Assembly (NCBI GenBank): GCA_964614065.1
Contig: CAZTJJ010000002.1
Span: 1-64,000 of the forward strand
DNA from: M55B111 sp964614065
Lineage (GTDB): Bacteria > Bipolaricaulota > Bipolaricaulia > M55B111
Reading direction: 5' to 3'
Length of the DNA stretch: 64,000 nt
Shown here in pieces: positions 8,981 to 17,438 of this stretch. The notes under the pieces were generated by a model that was not told where the DNA came from, made no database searches, and worked only from the letters and a program-made list of their open reading frames with translations. The stretch's first letter is position 1. Each line of letters opens with the position of its first letter. The translations under genes and the position numbers were made by a program.

Positions 8981-9784
8981 TTGAAGTTTAGGTCTTATTC
9001 CGTTGCAGTTTTGCTTTGTTTGTTTATATTATCATTTAGCATCGCCACAGTCGGGAGTGAAGTTACCGACAAGCTTACACGAGTGATACAATTAAAAGTC
9101 GGATTGGATTCAGACCTTTTCCGGGTAATTGAAACGAAATACCGAGGCGAAAGGTTGATCCTTATAGTTGTTTATGGATCTGAACGGGCATTGAACAGCG
9201 ACCTCGGCGATCCCGTTAAAGCGGCTTTCAGAAAATATAAGGGTCAAAATCCTCTAGGGATAACCGTTCTTTCTAAAAGTAAATCAACAAAGTTTCACCC
9301 GTATGCGCTCAGGACCGTTAGAGGGGACGAAAAATTATCAATACAGAACGTTACAGGGATAACCGAGGGTTTCTTGGAAGGTGAAATGCCGAAAGAAGTT
9401 CCAATAGGCGAAGAAACTTTCTGGGGGAGCATGGGTGTGGTTACACTAGGAAAAGATTTTCCTGTGAATTCACCTTTCAAGGTACATTATGGAACTAGAA
9501 GTGCTTCCTTCTCACCACAAACAAGTACACAAACTCAAGTTGCTTCAATGGAGGAGCAATCAGAAACTCAGGACACCGGCAAACTATCCCCAACTGTCAA
9601 CAAGCCATCGACTACAAACAACCCAGGAAATGTAGGCAATAATACTGACAACCAATGTCAATCAAAGAATCAGTGTCAAACCTCGACTTCACCATCAAAC
9701 TGTGGTCAAACGCAGGGATCGGGCCTATTACTAGGTGGAATTGGGGCATCACTGCTGATGCTAACGCTCTCGCTTCTTTTTTAG
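8981..9784 (+). CDS. Exported protein with C-terminal membrane anchor (unknown)
   Basis: About 267 residues. A GTG at 8969 is in frame, but GGGTGAT at 8967-8973 fits the TTG codons at 8978 or 8981 better; I used 8981. The N-terminus (KFRSYSVAVLLCLFILSF) looks like a signal peptide. A compact domain of about 150 residues follows, with no motif I recognise. Next comes a Thr/Ser/Asn/Gln-rich linker with several Cys residues (NQCQSKNQCQTS). The last 23 residues are hydrophobic and resemble a C-terminal membrane anchor. It probably faces outside the membrane. No sortase signal is visible. Confidence 0.7.
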   Translation: MKFRSYSVAVLLCLFILSFSIATVGSEVTDKLTRVIQLKVGLDSDLFRVIETKYRGERLILIVVYGSERALNSDLGDPVKAAFRKYKGQNPLGITVLSKSKSTKFHPYALRTVRGDEKLSIQNVTGITEGFLEGEMPKEVPIGEETFWGSMGVVTLGKDFPVNSPFKVHYGTRSASFSPQTSTQTQVASMEEQSETQDTGKLSPTVNKPSTTNNPGNVGNNTDNQCQSKNQCQTSTSPSNCGQTQGSGLLLGGIGASLLMLTLSLLF

Positions 9785-9820
9785 AGAAATAAAACAGGCT
9801 CAAGAGAAAAAATTAACATA

Positions 9821-9858
9821 ATATAGGGCGGAAAACCTAAGTGTTTTCCGCCCTATAT
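9821..9858. terminator. Bidirectional hairpin between converging genes
   Basis: A perfect 16-bp stem (9821-9836 with 9843-9858) around a 6-nt loop, between the exported protein gene and the opposing gcvH. There is no clear T run on either side, so termination strength is uncertain. Confidence 0.65.
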
Positions 9859-9876
9859 GTTCTTCACATAAGATAG

Positions 9877-10257
9877 CTATTCAGAAGTAAGTTTTTCGTA
9901 TTCTTCCTCTGACAGAAGGCCAGCGAATTCCTCTTCGTCTTCAATGTCCAATTCCACTAGCCAACCATCTTCCCAAGGAGACTCATTGATCAATTCTGGT
10001 GCACTCTCTAAATCTTCGTTTACCGACGTTACCACACCGGAAATAGGAGCTTTCACATTTGAAACCGATTTAACTGATTCTACCACAACCAATTCATCAC
10101 CCTTTGCGAACTCCTCACCCGTCTCGGGCAACTCAACAAAAACTATGTCCCCTAGCTCATTCTGAGCAAAATCAGTTATTCCAAGCCTTGCCACGTGACC
10201 CGTCTTTTCTACCCAATCGTGATCTTCTGTATATTTCAGATCTGTCGGTTTAGCCAT
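9877..10257 (-). CDS. gcvH: Glycine cleavage system H protein
   Basis: 126 residues from the ATG at 10257, chosen because GAGGAGGT lies just before it; a longer frame to 10275 would put the ribosome site inside the gene. H protein carries the aminomethyl group on lipoate between the P, T and L proteins. The lipoylation site VVESVKSVSNVKAP is intact, with Lys63. The P subunits gcvPA/gcvPB lie 20 kb away on the same strand; no gcvT or lipoamide dehydrogenase is in this window. Confidence 0.96.
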   Translation of the reverse strand: MAKPTDLKYTEDHDWVEKTGHVARLGITDFAQNELGDIVFVELPETGEEFAKGDELVVVESVKSVSNVKAPISGVVTSVNEDLESAPELINESPWEDGWLVELDIEDEEEFAGLLSEEEYEKLTSE

Positions 10258-10458
10258 AATACCTCCTCTTGCCAAGATAATATGATACTATCGAATTCTC
10301 CCCTGTTAATTCAACTTATGTCCAGATATTCTCGAGAAGATTAACACCACGTGATCAAACCTTTGACCTCCATAGCTGAAAACAGGGAAGCAATAATTGA
10401 TTACAGTCGTCATTGCAACAAATAAACTCATTAAGTATATTTACTCGGTGAAATCTAC

Positions 10459-11466
10459 ATGGACTGTGTAATTTTAGCCGCAGGTAAGGGCACTCGAATG
10501 AACTCATGTTACCCCAAAGTTCTACACAAGCTCGGGAAAGTGACTATGATTGAGCATTTACTTGAAGCTTTACATCCATTAGAATTAACCAATATCATAA
10601 TAGTCACAGGTTATAAACATGAAATGGTGCAAAAGGCACTGTGTGATAGGGATGTAAAATTTGCCTATCAACAAAAGCAGCTGGGAACTGCTCATGCTCT
10701 CACTCAGGCACAAACGAAAATTCGAAGTAACAAATTTCTAGTAATGCCTGGTGATCTACCTCTAGTTACTGCATCCTCACTGTCCAAATTCCTGGAACAG
10801 TCCAACAAGTCTGGCCGGGATTTTACTTTATTAACGACTGAAAAATCTGATCCAACCGGATACGGACGAATTGTAAGAGACACTACGGGACGAGTGCTCA
10901 GAATAGTAGAAGAGCAGGATGTAAGTACAGAGGAAAGTTCCATCAACGAAATAAACACCGGAATTTATTCATTCAAAAACGATCCGTTACTTTGGAACAA
11001 ATTGGACCAACTGGAAAAGGATAACGCTCAGGGCGAATATTATCTGACGGACCTGGTTGAAATCTACAACGACGAAGGGATCGAAGTATGGGCCCCAAAA
11101 AGCACTAACTCCGAGGAGTTCATGGGTGTCAACAACAGAATGGATTTAACTAACGCAATCAATATAATGAAGAAACGCAAGTTCAACCAGCTCATGAGTC
11201 ACGGGGTTACCATTGTCGACCCTGGTTCCACTTTCATTGGTACCAAGGTCGAAATAGCTCAAGATTCTCTAGTCAACCCTTTTACGATGTTGACAGGGGA
11301 AACAGTAATAGGGGAAAGATCGACCATCGGACCACATGTAGAAATCAATGACTCTAAAATACATAACGATGTGGAGGTCAAACATTCGATCATAGAAAGT
11401 TCAACTGTAAGATCTGGATCTGTAGTTGGACCTTTCCAACATATAGGACCTGAATCTACCACATAA
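10459..11466 (+). CDS. glmU: UDP-N-acetylglucosamine pyrophosphorylase, shortened GlmU-like
   Basis: 335 residues against about 450-460 for bifunctional GlmU. The uridyltransferase domain looks complete: LAAGKGTRM near residue 7, then QLGTAHAL, GDLPLVT, TGYGRIVRD and INTGIYSF. The left-handed beta-helix starts near residue 250 but stops at GPFQHIGPESTT. The missing 110-120 residues hold the acetyltransferase active site (the Lys/His/Asn-rich coils and the NYDG region of family members). The stop codon is one base from the end of an IS200/IS605-like repeat, so the truncation probably follows an insertion. The first activity may survive; glucosamine-1-phosphate acetylation would need another protein. 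Confidence 0.85.
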   Translation: MDCVILAAGKGTRMNSCYPKVLHKLGKVTMIEHLLEALHPLELTNIIIVTGYKHEMVQKALCDRDVKFAYQQKQLGTAHALTQAQTKIRSNKFLVMPGDLPLVTASSLSKFLEQSNKSGRDFTLLTTEKSDPTGYGRIVRDTTGRVLRIVEEQDVSTEESSINEINTGIYSFKNDPLLWNKLDQLEKDNAQGEYYLTDLVEIYNDEGIEVWAPKSTNSEEFMGVNNRMDLTNAINIMKKRKFNQLMSHGVTIVDPGSTFIGTKVEIAQDSLVNPFTMLTGETVIGERSTIGPHVEINDSKIHNDVEVKHSIIESSTVRSGSVVGPFQHIGPESTT

Positions 11467-11467
11467 T

Positions 11468-11667
11468 GTCAATTACCCCGCCCCAAGGGACGGGGCTTGT
11501 ACAATACCTGTTTGGCTAAGTACATTGATCTTTTACAAAAGAAGACCCAGCAGTCAATTCGTCCTGCTCGTTTGAGCTAGAAACAGATACAACATTAGTT
11601 CCGAATTGACTGCTGGAGGTAAACCAGCCGATTCCTCCCCGTAGCAAGTTGCGGGGATTCCTCGGCT
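11468..11667 (-). mobile_element. Non-autonomous IS200/IS605-like element or end remnant
   Basis: Read on the minus strand, the left border shows a CCCCGTCCCTTGGGGCGGGG hairpin (11476-11495) followed by TAATTGAC, the typical look of an IS200/IS605 right end. At the other side a long imperfect stem pairs AGCCGA+TCCCCG (11626-11641) with CGGGGA+TCGGCT (11652-11667). No transposase gene is present. It directly follows the glmU stop codon. It is a PATE/MITE-like derivative by inference. Confidence 0.55.
11547..11616. repeat. Perfect 15-bp inverted repeat with 40-nt loop
   Basis: CCAGCAGTCAATTCG (11547-11561) is the exact reverse complement of 11602-11616. It lies inside the IS-like region upstream of prs. 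It could be a subterminal hairpin of the element, or a transcript structure in the prs leader. Confidence 0.6.
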
Positions 11668-11721
11668 AATTTTGGTAAAGACCTCTTAAATATCGGCCAA
11701 GCATTAGAAGAGGGGATTATC

Positions 11722-12669
11722 TTGAAGGACTTAAAAGTAATTACTGGTAATTCAAATCCAGAACTGGCAAAGGAGATTGTTGCTAATTTAGGGAAAAAAT
11801 TGACCGACGCTAAGGTCAGAAAGTTTCCTGACGGAGAAATCAACGTACACGTGAAAGAAACAGTCAGAGGCGCTTACGTTTTTATCGTTCAATCCGTTTC
11901 ACCGCCAGTAAACGACAATTTCATGGAACTGCTTCTTATCATTGATGCTTTAAAACGTGCCTCTGCAAAACATATAGCTGCAGTCATCCCATATTATGGG
12001 TATGCGCGACAGGATAGGAAACAAACCGGCCGGGTTCCAATTAGTGCCAAATTGGTTGCGAACATGATTGCTACCGCCGGTGCCGACAGAGTGCTAACAG
12101 CCGACCTTCATGCTGGGCAAATCCAGGGCTTCTTTGACATTCCTGTAGACAACCTCCGGGGGGACCCGTTCCTCGCAAACTATGCCGACAGTAGAATATC
12201 ACAGTCCGAGGGCGTAGTGGTAAGCCCTGACGTGGGGGGAGCGAAAAGAGCAAGAAAAGTATCGTCGAGACTCAATATGCCACTTGCCATTGTGGAAAAG
12301 AAAAGAGATGCTGAGCAAGGGAATGTCGAAGTTCTAAACTTGATAGGAGATGTAGATTGCAAGAAATGTTTGATAGTGGATGACATCATTAGTACGGCGG
12401 GTACTCTTACAGAAGTGGCAGATACTCTAAAAGAAAGAGGATGTAAAAACATTGAAGCAATCTGTACTCATGGCGTTTTCTCCGGCAAGGCTCTGGAAAG
12501 GATCCAGTCATCCTCAATCAATGTTGTCACAGTGACCAACACTATTTACAATAAAGAGGCAAGAAAAAGCGATTTTGTGAATTACATATCTGTAGGCAAT
12601 TTATTTGCGAATACAATTAAGCGGATTTACAAGGAGAAATCTGTCTCGACTTTGTTTCCTCATTCTTGA
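11722..12669 (+). CDS. prs: Ribose-phosphate pyrophosphokinase (PRPP synthetase)
   Basis: 315 residues, the standard length. It makes PRPP from ribose 5-phosphate and ATP for nucleotide, NAD and amino acid synthesis. It has FPDGEINVHVKE near the N-terminus, YYGYARQDRK in the ATP-binding region, DLHAGQIQGFFDIP, and the PRPP loop VDDIISTAGTL near residue 220. The start is TTG behind GAGGGG. Usually it follows glmU; here the two are separated by the IS-like remnant, and a second similar hairpin follows the stop codon. Confidence 0.96.
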   Translation: MKDLKVITGNSNPELAKEIVANLGKKLTDAKVRKFPDGEINVHVKETVRGAYVFIVQSVSPPVNDNFMELLLIIDALKRASAKHIAAVIPYYGYARQDRKQTGRVPISAKLVANMIATAGADRVLTADLHAGQIQGFFDIPVDNLRGDPFLANYADSRISQSEGVVVSPDVGGAKRARKVSSRLNMPLAIVEKKRDAEQGNVEVLNLIGDVDCKKCLIVDDIISTAGTLTEVADTLKERGCKNIEAICTHGVFSGKALERIQSSSINVVTVTNTIYNKEARKSDFVNYISVGNLFANTIKRIYKEKSVSTLFPHS

Positions 12670-12676
12670 TCCAAAA

Positions 12677-12714
12677 GTCAAGAACCCCGCCCCAAGGGAC
12701 GGGGCTTCCTCGGC
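12677..12714 (-). repeat. Solo IS200/IS605-like end hairpin
   Basis: The 20-nt core hairpin at 12685-12704 is identical to the one at 11476-11495. On the minus strand it ends in TTCTTGAC. It also shares the GCCGAGGAA flank with the hairpin at 11626-11667. It sits 8 bp after the prs stop codon and might also act in RNA 3'-end formation. Confidence 0.55.
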
Positions 12715-12762
12715 AAGTTTTAGCAACAATGATAATTACGAATAAAAGTACAAGGTGATATA

Positions 12763-13470
12763 ATGCTGACTTTACAGGCAAAAAAACGAAAAGCGGAAGT
12801 TAACCCTAATTCTCTGAGACACGACGGAAAACTACCCGCTGTATTGTACGGACCCGATCGAGAAACGGTAAGTCTTACTATAGTTAAGAAAGAACTAACT
12901 GAGTTGATGAAAGAAATAACCAGGAGTACAAGACTGAACCTAAAACTAGACGACACAGCTAACAAGGTATTTCTAAAAGATATTCAATATAACTACTTGA
13001 CGGATGAACCTGTCCACTTAGATTTCTATGAGGTGGAGGATGATCACGTTGTAGAAATGGAAATACCTATCATTACCGTGGGGACACCCGAGGGAGTCAA
13101 CTCAGGAGGAATATTGGACCAATTAATGGAGACTATTATGGTCAGCGGAAAAGCTAAAGATATCCCCGAGATAATTAAGTTAGATGTGGAAGAGCTACAA
13201 ATTGGGGATTCCATCCACGTATCCGACCTGGAAATGGAAGGACTCAAGCCCCAAACACCGCAGGATAGGGCGGTATTATCCATACTATCGCCTCGAAAGG
13301 AAATCAAAATCGACCTGACCGAACCCACAATCGGCGAAGAACTACTGGTAGAAGAAGAGGAATTAGAAGCCGAAGAAGAGGAACTGGAAGAGGAATTAGA
13401 AGCCGAAGAAGAGGAACTGGAAGAGGAATTAGAAGCCGAAGAAGAGGAACTGGAAGAGGAATTAGAATAA
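12763..13470 (+). CDS. rplY: Ribosomal protein L25 (CTC form) with acidic repeat tail
   Basis: 235 residues. The N-terminal 5S-rRNA-binding domain (LTLQAKKRKAEVNPNSLRHD, then GKLPAVLYG) is followed by the CTC/TL5 beta domain to about residue 190. The last 40 residues consist of Glu, Leu and Ala only, encoded by three perfect 33-bp repeats. Such a tail is expected to be helical and strongly negative, which suits high salt. AAGGTGAT precedes the ATG. Its place after prs is the common bacterial order. Confidence 0.93.
   Translation: MLTLQAKKRKAEVNPNSLRHDGKLPAVLYGPDRETVSLTIVKKELTELMKEITRSTRLNLKLDDTANKVFLKDIQYNYLTDEPVHLDFYEVEDDHVVEMEIPIITVGTPEGVNSGGILDQLMETIMVSGKAKDIPEIIKLDVEELQIGDSIHVSDLEMEGLKPQTPQDRAVLSILSPRKEIKIDLTEPTIGEELLVEEEELEAEEEELEEELEAEEEELEEELEAEEEELEEELE
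13357..13467 (+). repeat. 33-bp coding tandem repeat, three copies plus a 12-nt partial
   Basis: Units start at 13357, 13390 and 13423 and are identical; 13456-13467 starts a fourth, followed by the TAA. Each encodes EELEAEEEELE. Perfect identity suggests recent expansion or conversion. Confidence 0.9.
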
Positions 13471-13586
13471 CATTGCACGGTCTGCGTAGATGTTAAATCA
13501 ATACCAAAGAGGTAAAAATATTTTGAAATTAAATAACGATATTAGATATAATTTGAGCATAAGGCACAACCTGGGAGGTGAGCTAG

Positions 13587-16070
13587 ATGAGCAATATGTA
13601 TAAAAAGTTCTCAAAAAAATCGATGGAAATAATGGCTACAGCCTATGACGAAGCGGAAAAACTCAACGACGGGGCTGTCTCGGTAGAGCACTTATTATTA
13701 GCTTTGCTAAAAGCCAAGAATACCAGAGTCTACAAGTTTCTAAAGGATAACGGCCTTTCCTATCATCACGTATTGCGCGTCGTAAAAAGGAACGAAGAAG
13801 AAGAACTATCCTTACCACTCCAAGGCGAATTAGAACCTACCTCCAAGCTCAAAAAAATAATGAAGATGGGCTATGATGAAGCTAGGACTGACAAGGGAGA
13901 AAACAAAATAGAACCTGCTCATCTCCTTATAAGCATCTTAGAAGAAGGAAATGGAATCGCCTCCTCGGTTATCAATCAATTTGGAATCACAACTAGAAAG
14001 ACACGAGCATACTTTTCCATGGTACATAAAGGCGAAGGCAAACAGGGTATGGAGTTAAAACTTCAATCGACTGAATCCGGGAAAACGGAGAATGGAGTAC
14101 TGGAAGAGTTTGGCCGAAACTTGATTCGCGAAGCGCAAAACGACGAGCTGGACCCCGTAATAGGGCGAGAAGAGGAAATAAACCGCGTAATTCAAACCCT
14201 AACCCGACGTAAGAAAAACAATCCCGTACTGATTGGCGAGGCCGGCGTGGGCAAAACAGCAATCGTAGAAGGATTATCTCAAAGCATAGCCGATAAAGAA
14301 GTTCCGAGCATACTGACAAATAAAAAGATATTTGAAGTTGATATGGCGGCGATGGTGGCCGGTACAAAATATCGAGGAGAATTTGAACAAAGATTAAAAG
14401 CACTAATAAATGAGGTAACATCGCGAAAAAACGTAATATTGTTCATCGATGAACTAAGTACGGTCGTGGGAGCCGGTGGAGCAGAAGGAGCAATTGACGC
14501 TTCATCAATACTAAAGCCACCGCTGGCATCTGGCGCAATTCAGAGTATAGGTACCGCTACATTAGACGATTACCGAAAATCTGTGGAGAAAGACCCGGCG
14601 CTGAAAAGAAGATTTAAGACAATAATGGTCGAAGAGCCTACCATCAATCACACAATAAAAATTCTAAAGGGCCTTAGAAGTCGGTATGAAAACCATCATA
14701 ACGTCAAGATAACTGACGAAGCAATCGAACAAGCAACTAGATTAAGCGATAGATATGTCACCGGACAGTTTTTGCCTGACAAGGCGATTGATCTTATTGA
14801 CGAAACCTCAGCCAAGGTACGGTTAGACAATTTCAACCTGCCTCCCAAATTACGGAACATATCCAGAAAAAGAATTTCTATCCAAACCAAAGAGGAAAAA
14901 GCTATCGAAGAAGGAGACTACGAACTCGCTGCAGACCTACGAGATCAACGAGAAAAACTAGCAGAGGAATTAGATGAGATGAAGAACGACCAAACTGAAT
15001 CTCACAATGGCGACAGCTTGGTTGAGGGGAAAGACATAGCAGAAATGGTTTCCTCCTGGACAGGGGTGCCTGTCGGTCGCTTGCAGAAAGAAGAAAGGAA
15101 ACGAATGGTGGACATGGAAAAAGAAATTCATAAACGGTTGATAGGCCAAAATGAGGCAGTCAACGCCATATCTCAATCATTAAGGAGAGCTTATGCCGGG
15201 ATTAAAGACCCCAATAGACCTATCGGCTCGTTTATGTTCCTTGGACCAACGGGTGTCGGTAAAACCGAATTAAGCAAGACCCTGGCCGAATTCTTGTTCG
15301 GCGACGAAGAAGCACTCATTCGGGTGGACATGTCGGAGTACATGGAAAAGTTCAATGTGTCGCGATTAACAGGTGCACCGCCAGGCTATGTTGGTTACGA
15401 AGAAGCCGGAAAGTTAACAGAAGCAGTTAGACATCGACCTCATTCTGTCATTCTCTTTGACGAAATAGAGAAAGCTCACAACGACGTCTTTAACATCTTG
15501 CTCCAGGTAATGGAGGATGGCATCTTAACCGATTCTCAAGGACGTAAGATTAACTTTAGAAACACAGTCATGATAATGACTTCAAACCTTGGTGGAAAAC
15601 TAATAACCGACAAAGCACAACTGGGATTTGGCTCAAAAGAAATAGATTCCAAGGAATCTTACAAAGAAATGAAGAAAATGGTGATGGACAAGGTAAAAGA
15701 CGAATTTAGACCAGAATTCATCAATAGACTTGATGATCTAGTGGTATTCCATCAACTGACAGAAAAAGAGCTATTCAATATTGCCGACTTGATGTTAGAT
15801 CAATTGCGATCTAGATTACTCGAAAAACACGCACTCGGCTTAGAACTCACCGCTGACGCTAAAGAGCTTTTGGTAGACGAGGGATACGATCCAAAATATG
15901 GCGCCAGACCCATGAGGCGAGCCATAGAAAACCTAATCGAAAATAAAATCTCAGACCGTTTACTCCAGGATGACTTTGCCGACAATAATATCATCAAAGT
16001 GGATACTATCGACGAAAATATCTCAGTGGAGGGGATCAACACCAGAAGTACAGTTGGCGTTGGAGATTGA
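13587..16070 (+). CDS. clpC: ATP-dependent Clp protease ATPase subunit ClpC
   Basis: 827 residues: two Clp N-terminal repeats (about 1-150), AAA1 with GEAGVGKTAIVEGL, a UVR motif (YELAADLRDQREKL) between the AAA modules, AAA2 with GPTGVGKTELSKTLAE, and the C-terminal ClpB-D2 region. It unfolds proteins for ClpP; clpP is not in this window. In AAA1 the usual DELH is DELS (LFIDELSTVVGAGGAEG), a mild change. GGAGGTGA precedes the ATG. It is followed 6 bp later by radA and then disA, the arrangement often seen in Gram-positive stress operons, here without ctsR/mcsAB. Confidence 0.96.
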   Translation: MSNMYKKFSKKSMEIMATAYDEAEKLNDGAVSVEHLLLALLKAKNTRVYKFLKDNGLSYHHVLRVVKRNEEEELSLPLQGELEPTSKLKKIMKMGYDEARTDKGENKIEPAHLLISILEEGNGIASSVINQFGITTRKTRAYFSMVHKGEGKQGMELKLQSTESGKTENGVLEEFGRNLIREAQNDELDPVIGREEEINRVIQTLTRRKKNNPVLIGEAGVGKTAIVEGLSQSIADKEVPSILTNKKIFEVDMAAMVAGTKYRGEFEQRLKALINEVTSRKNVILFIDELSTVVGAGGAEGAIDASSILKPPLASGAIQSIGTATLDDYRKSVEKDPALKRRFKTIMVEEPTINHTIKILKGLRSRYENHHNVKITDEAIEQATRLSDRYVTGQFLPDKAIDLIDETSAKVRLDNFNLPPKLRNISRKRISIQTKEEKAIEEGDYELAADLRDQREKLAEELDEMKNDQTESHNGDSLVEGKDIAEMVSSWTGVPVGRLQKEERKRMVDMEKEIHKRLIGQNEAVNAISQSLRRAYAGIKDPNRPIGSFMFLGPTGVGKTELSKTLAEFLFGDEEALIRVDMSEYMEKFNVSRLTGAPPGYVGYEEAGKLTEAVRHRPHSVILFDEIEKAHNDVFNILLQVMEDGILTDSQGRKINFRNTVMIMTSNLGGKLITDKAQLGFGSKEIDSKESYKEMKKMVMDKVKDEFRPEFINRLDDLVVFHQLTEKELFNIADLMLDQLRSRLLEKHALGLELTADAKELLVDEGYDPKYGARPMRRAIENLIENKISDRLLQDDFADNNIIKVDTIDENISVEGINTRSTVGVGD

Positions 16071-16076
16071 TAGTGA

Positions 16077-17438
16077 ATGGCCTATAAATGCACCAACTGT
16101 GGTTTCACCTCTGTCGAATGGCTTGGGCGCTGTCCAAAATGTGGTCAATGGGACACGTTCAAAGAATCTTTTCCGTCCGAAAAAGATAAATTAGTCGAAG
16201 AATCGCCCTCTGGCGCGGATAAACTAACCCCTCTCTCGGATATAACCCCACATTCCCATAACCGATTAACTACACATATCGGCGAGTTTGATCGTGCCCT
16301 GGGTGGGGGTTTAGTTCGTGGATCGGTCGTACTGCTTGGAGGCGAGCCCGGAATAGGTAAATCGACACTAATGCTTCAATTAGCGGCAAGCTTGGCGACA
16401 CAGGGTAAAGTACTCTATATTTCCGGAGAGGAATCGGCCAGACAGTTAAAAAGAAGGGCGAACAGGTTAAATCTATCATCGGAAAACCTTATAATTTATA
16501 GTGGTGGAAATCTCGAAAAGGCAATAAGTAATTTGGCTCAATTAGACCCTCTTTGTGCTATCGTAGATTCCATTCAATCAATACATAGCGTTAACAATTC
16601 TTCAACCTTAGGCAGTACAAAACAAGTAAGGAAACTGGGGCAAAGTTTTACCCGAGTAGCAAAGCAAAAAGAGATTACGACTTTATTGATTGGCCACGTA
16701 ACCAAGGCTGGTGATTTTTCTGGGCCAAAGACTATCGAACACCTAGTAGATGCCACCATATACTTCGAAGGCAAACAAGAAAGCAACCTACGCATGCTTC
16801 GACCCGAAAAGAACAGATTTGGCTCCACCCAACTGCTGGGGTTGTTTCAGATGAAGAAAGATGGATTGTTTGGAATACCAAATCCATCCAGGTTTTTTGC
16901 TACAAACCTGAAAGACTCAAATCAACCCGGAGCAGTTACTGTCTGCAGTATGGAAGGTAACCGACCAATAATGGTAGAAATCCAAGCTCTCGTAACACAT
17001 GCTAATTACGGTGGTAGTGCTCAGCGAAAAACAACGGGCTTGGACTACAACAGGGCTTCGCTGCTCCTTGCAGTGTTGAACAAACAAACAAATATAAACC
17101 TGGAAGGATTTGATATCTTCTTAAATGTCGTTGGGGGGTTTAAGATCAGCGAGACTGCTGCCGATCTAGCAATTGCTACTGCCATAGTTTCCAGTTTCTA
17201 TAACACTAAATTGCCAAAAAGAACAGTAATACTGGGCGAGATCGGGCTAAGCGGAGAAGTCAGGGCGATCCAAAACTTGCAATCCCGAATTTCGGAAGCA
17301 GAAAAACTCGGTTACCAAAAAATGTTCGTTCCCGCCAGTAACCAAAGTATCAATCAGAATAAAATTACACTTAATCTTAACAAGGTAAATAACTTATCCG
17401 AGACTTTTTCTCGCCTCAACTTGGAGGGTGGACAATGA
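16077..17438 (+). CDS. radA: DNA repair protein RadA (Sms)
   Basis: 453 residues. It begins with a C4 zinc finger (CTNCGFTSVEWLGRCPKC). The RecA-like core has Walker A GGEPGIGKSTL and the family's EKNRFGSTQLLG motif. A Lon-protease-like domain without a protease role forms the C-terminus. It helps branch migration in recombinational repair. It starts 6 bp after clpC and overlaps disA by 4 bp, so the three are probably co-transcribed. Confidence 0.96.
   Translation: MAYKCTNCGFTSVEWLGRCPKCGQWDTFKESFPSEKDKLVEESPSGADKLTPLSDITPHSHNRLTTHIGEFDRALGGGLVRGSVVLLGGEPGIGKSTLMLQLAASLATQGKVLYISGEESARQLKRRANRLNLSSENLIIYSGGNLEKAISNLAQLDPLCAIVDSIQSIHSVNNSSTLGSTKQVRKLGQSFTRVAKQKEITTLLIGHVTKAGDFSGPKTIEHLVDATIYFEGKQESNLRMLRPEKNRFGSTQLLGLFQMKKDGLFGIPNPSRFFATNLKDSNQPGAVTVCSMEGNRPIMVEIQALVTHANYGGSAQRKTTGLDYNRASLLLAVLNKQTNINLEGFDIFLNVVGGFKISETAADLAIATAIVSSFYNTKLPKRTVILGEIGLSGEVRAIQNLQSRISEAEKLGYQKMFVPASNQSINQNKITLNLNKVNNLSETFSRLNLEGGQ

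Noticed and set aside
10258..10458. Glycine riboswitch or other leader between gcvH and glmU
   Set aside because: Only about 200 bp between divergent genes, and no tandem aptamer pattern or clear hairpins were found.
13044..13478. Ser-rich 144-codon frame on the minus strand
   Set aside because: It is the antisense image of the L25 Glu-rich repeat tail; the codons GAA/GAG read backwards as Ser/Phe.
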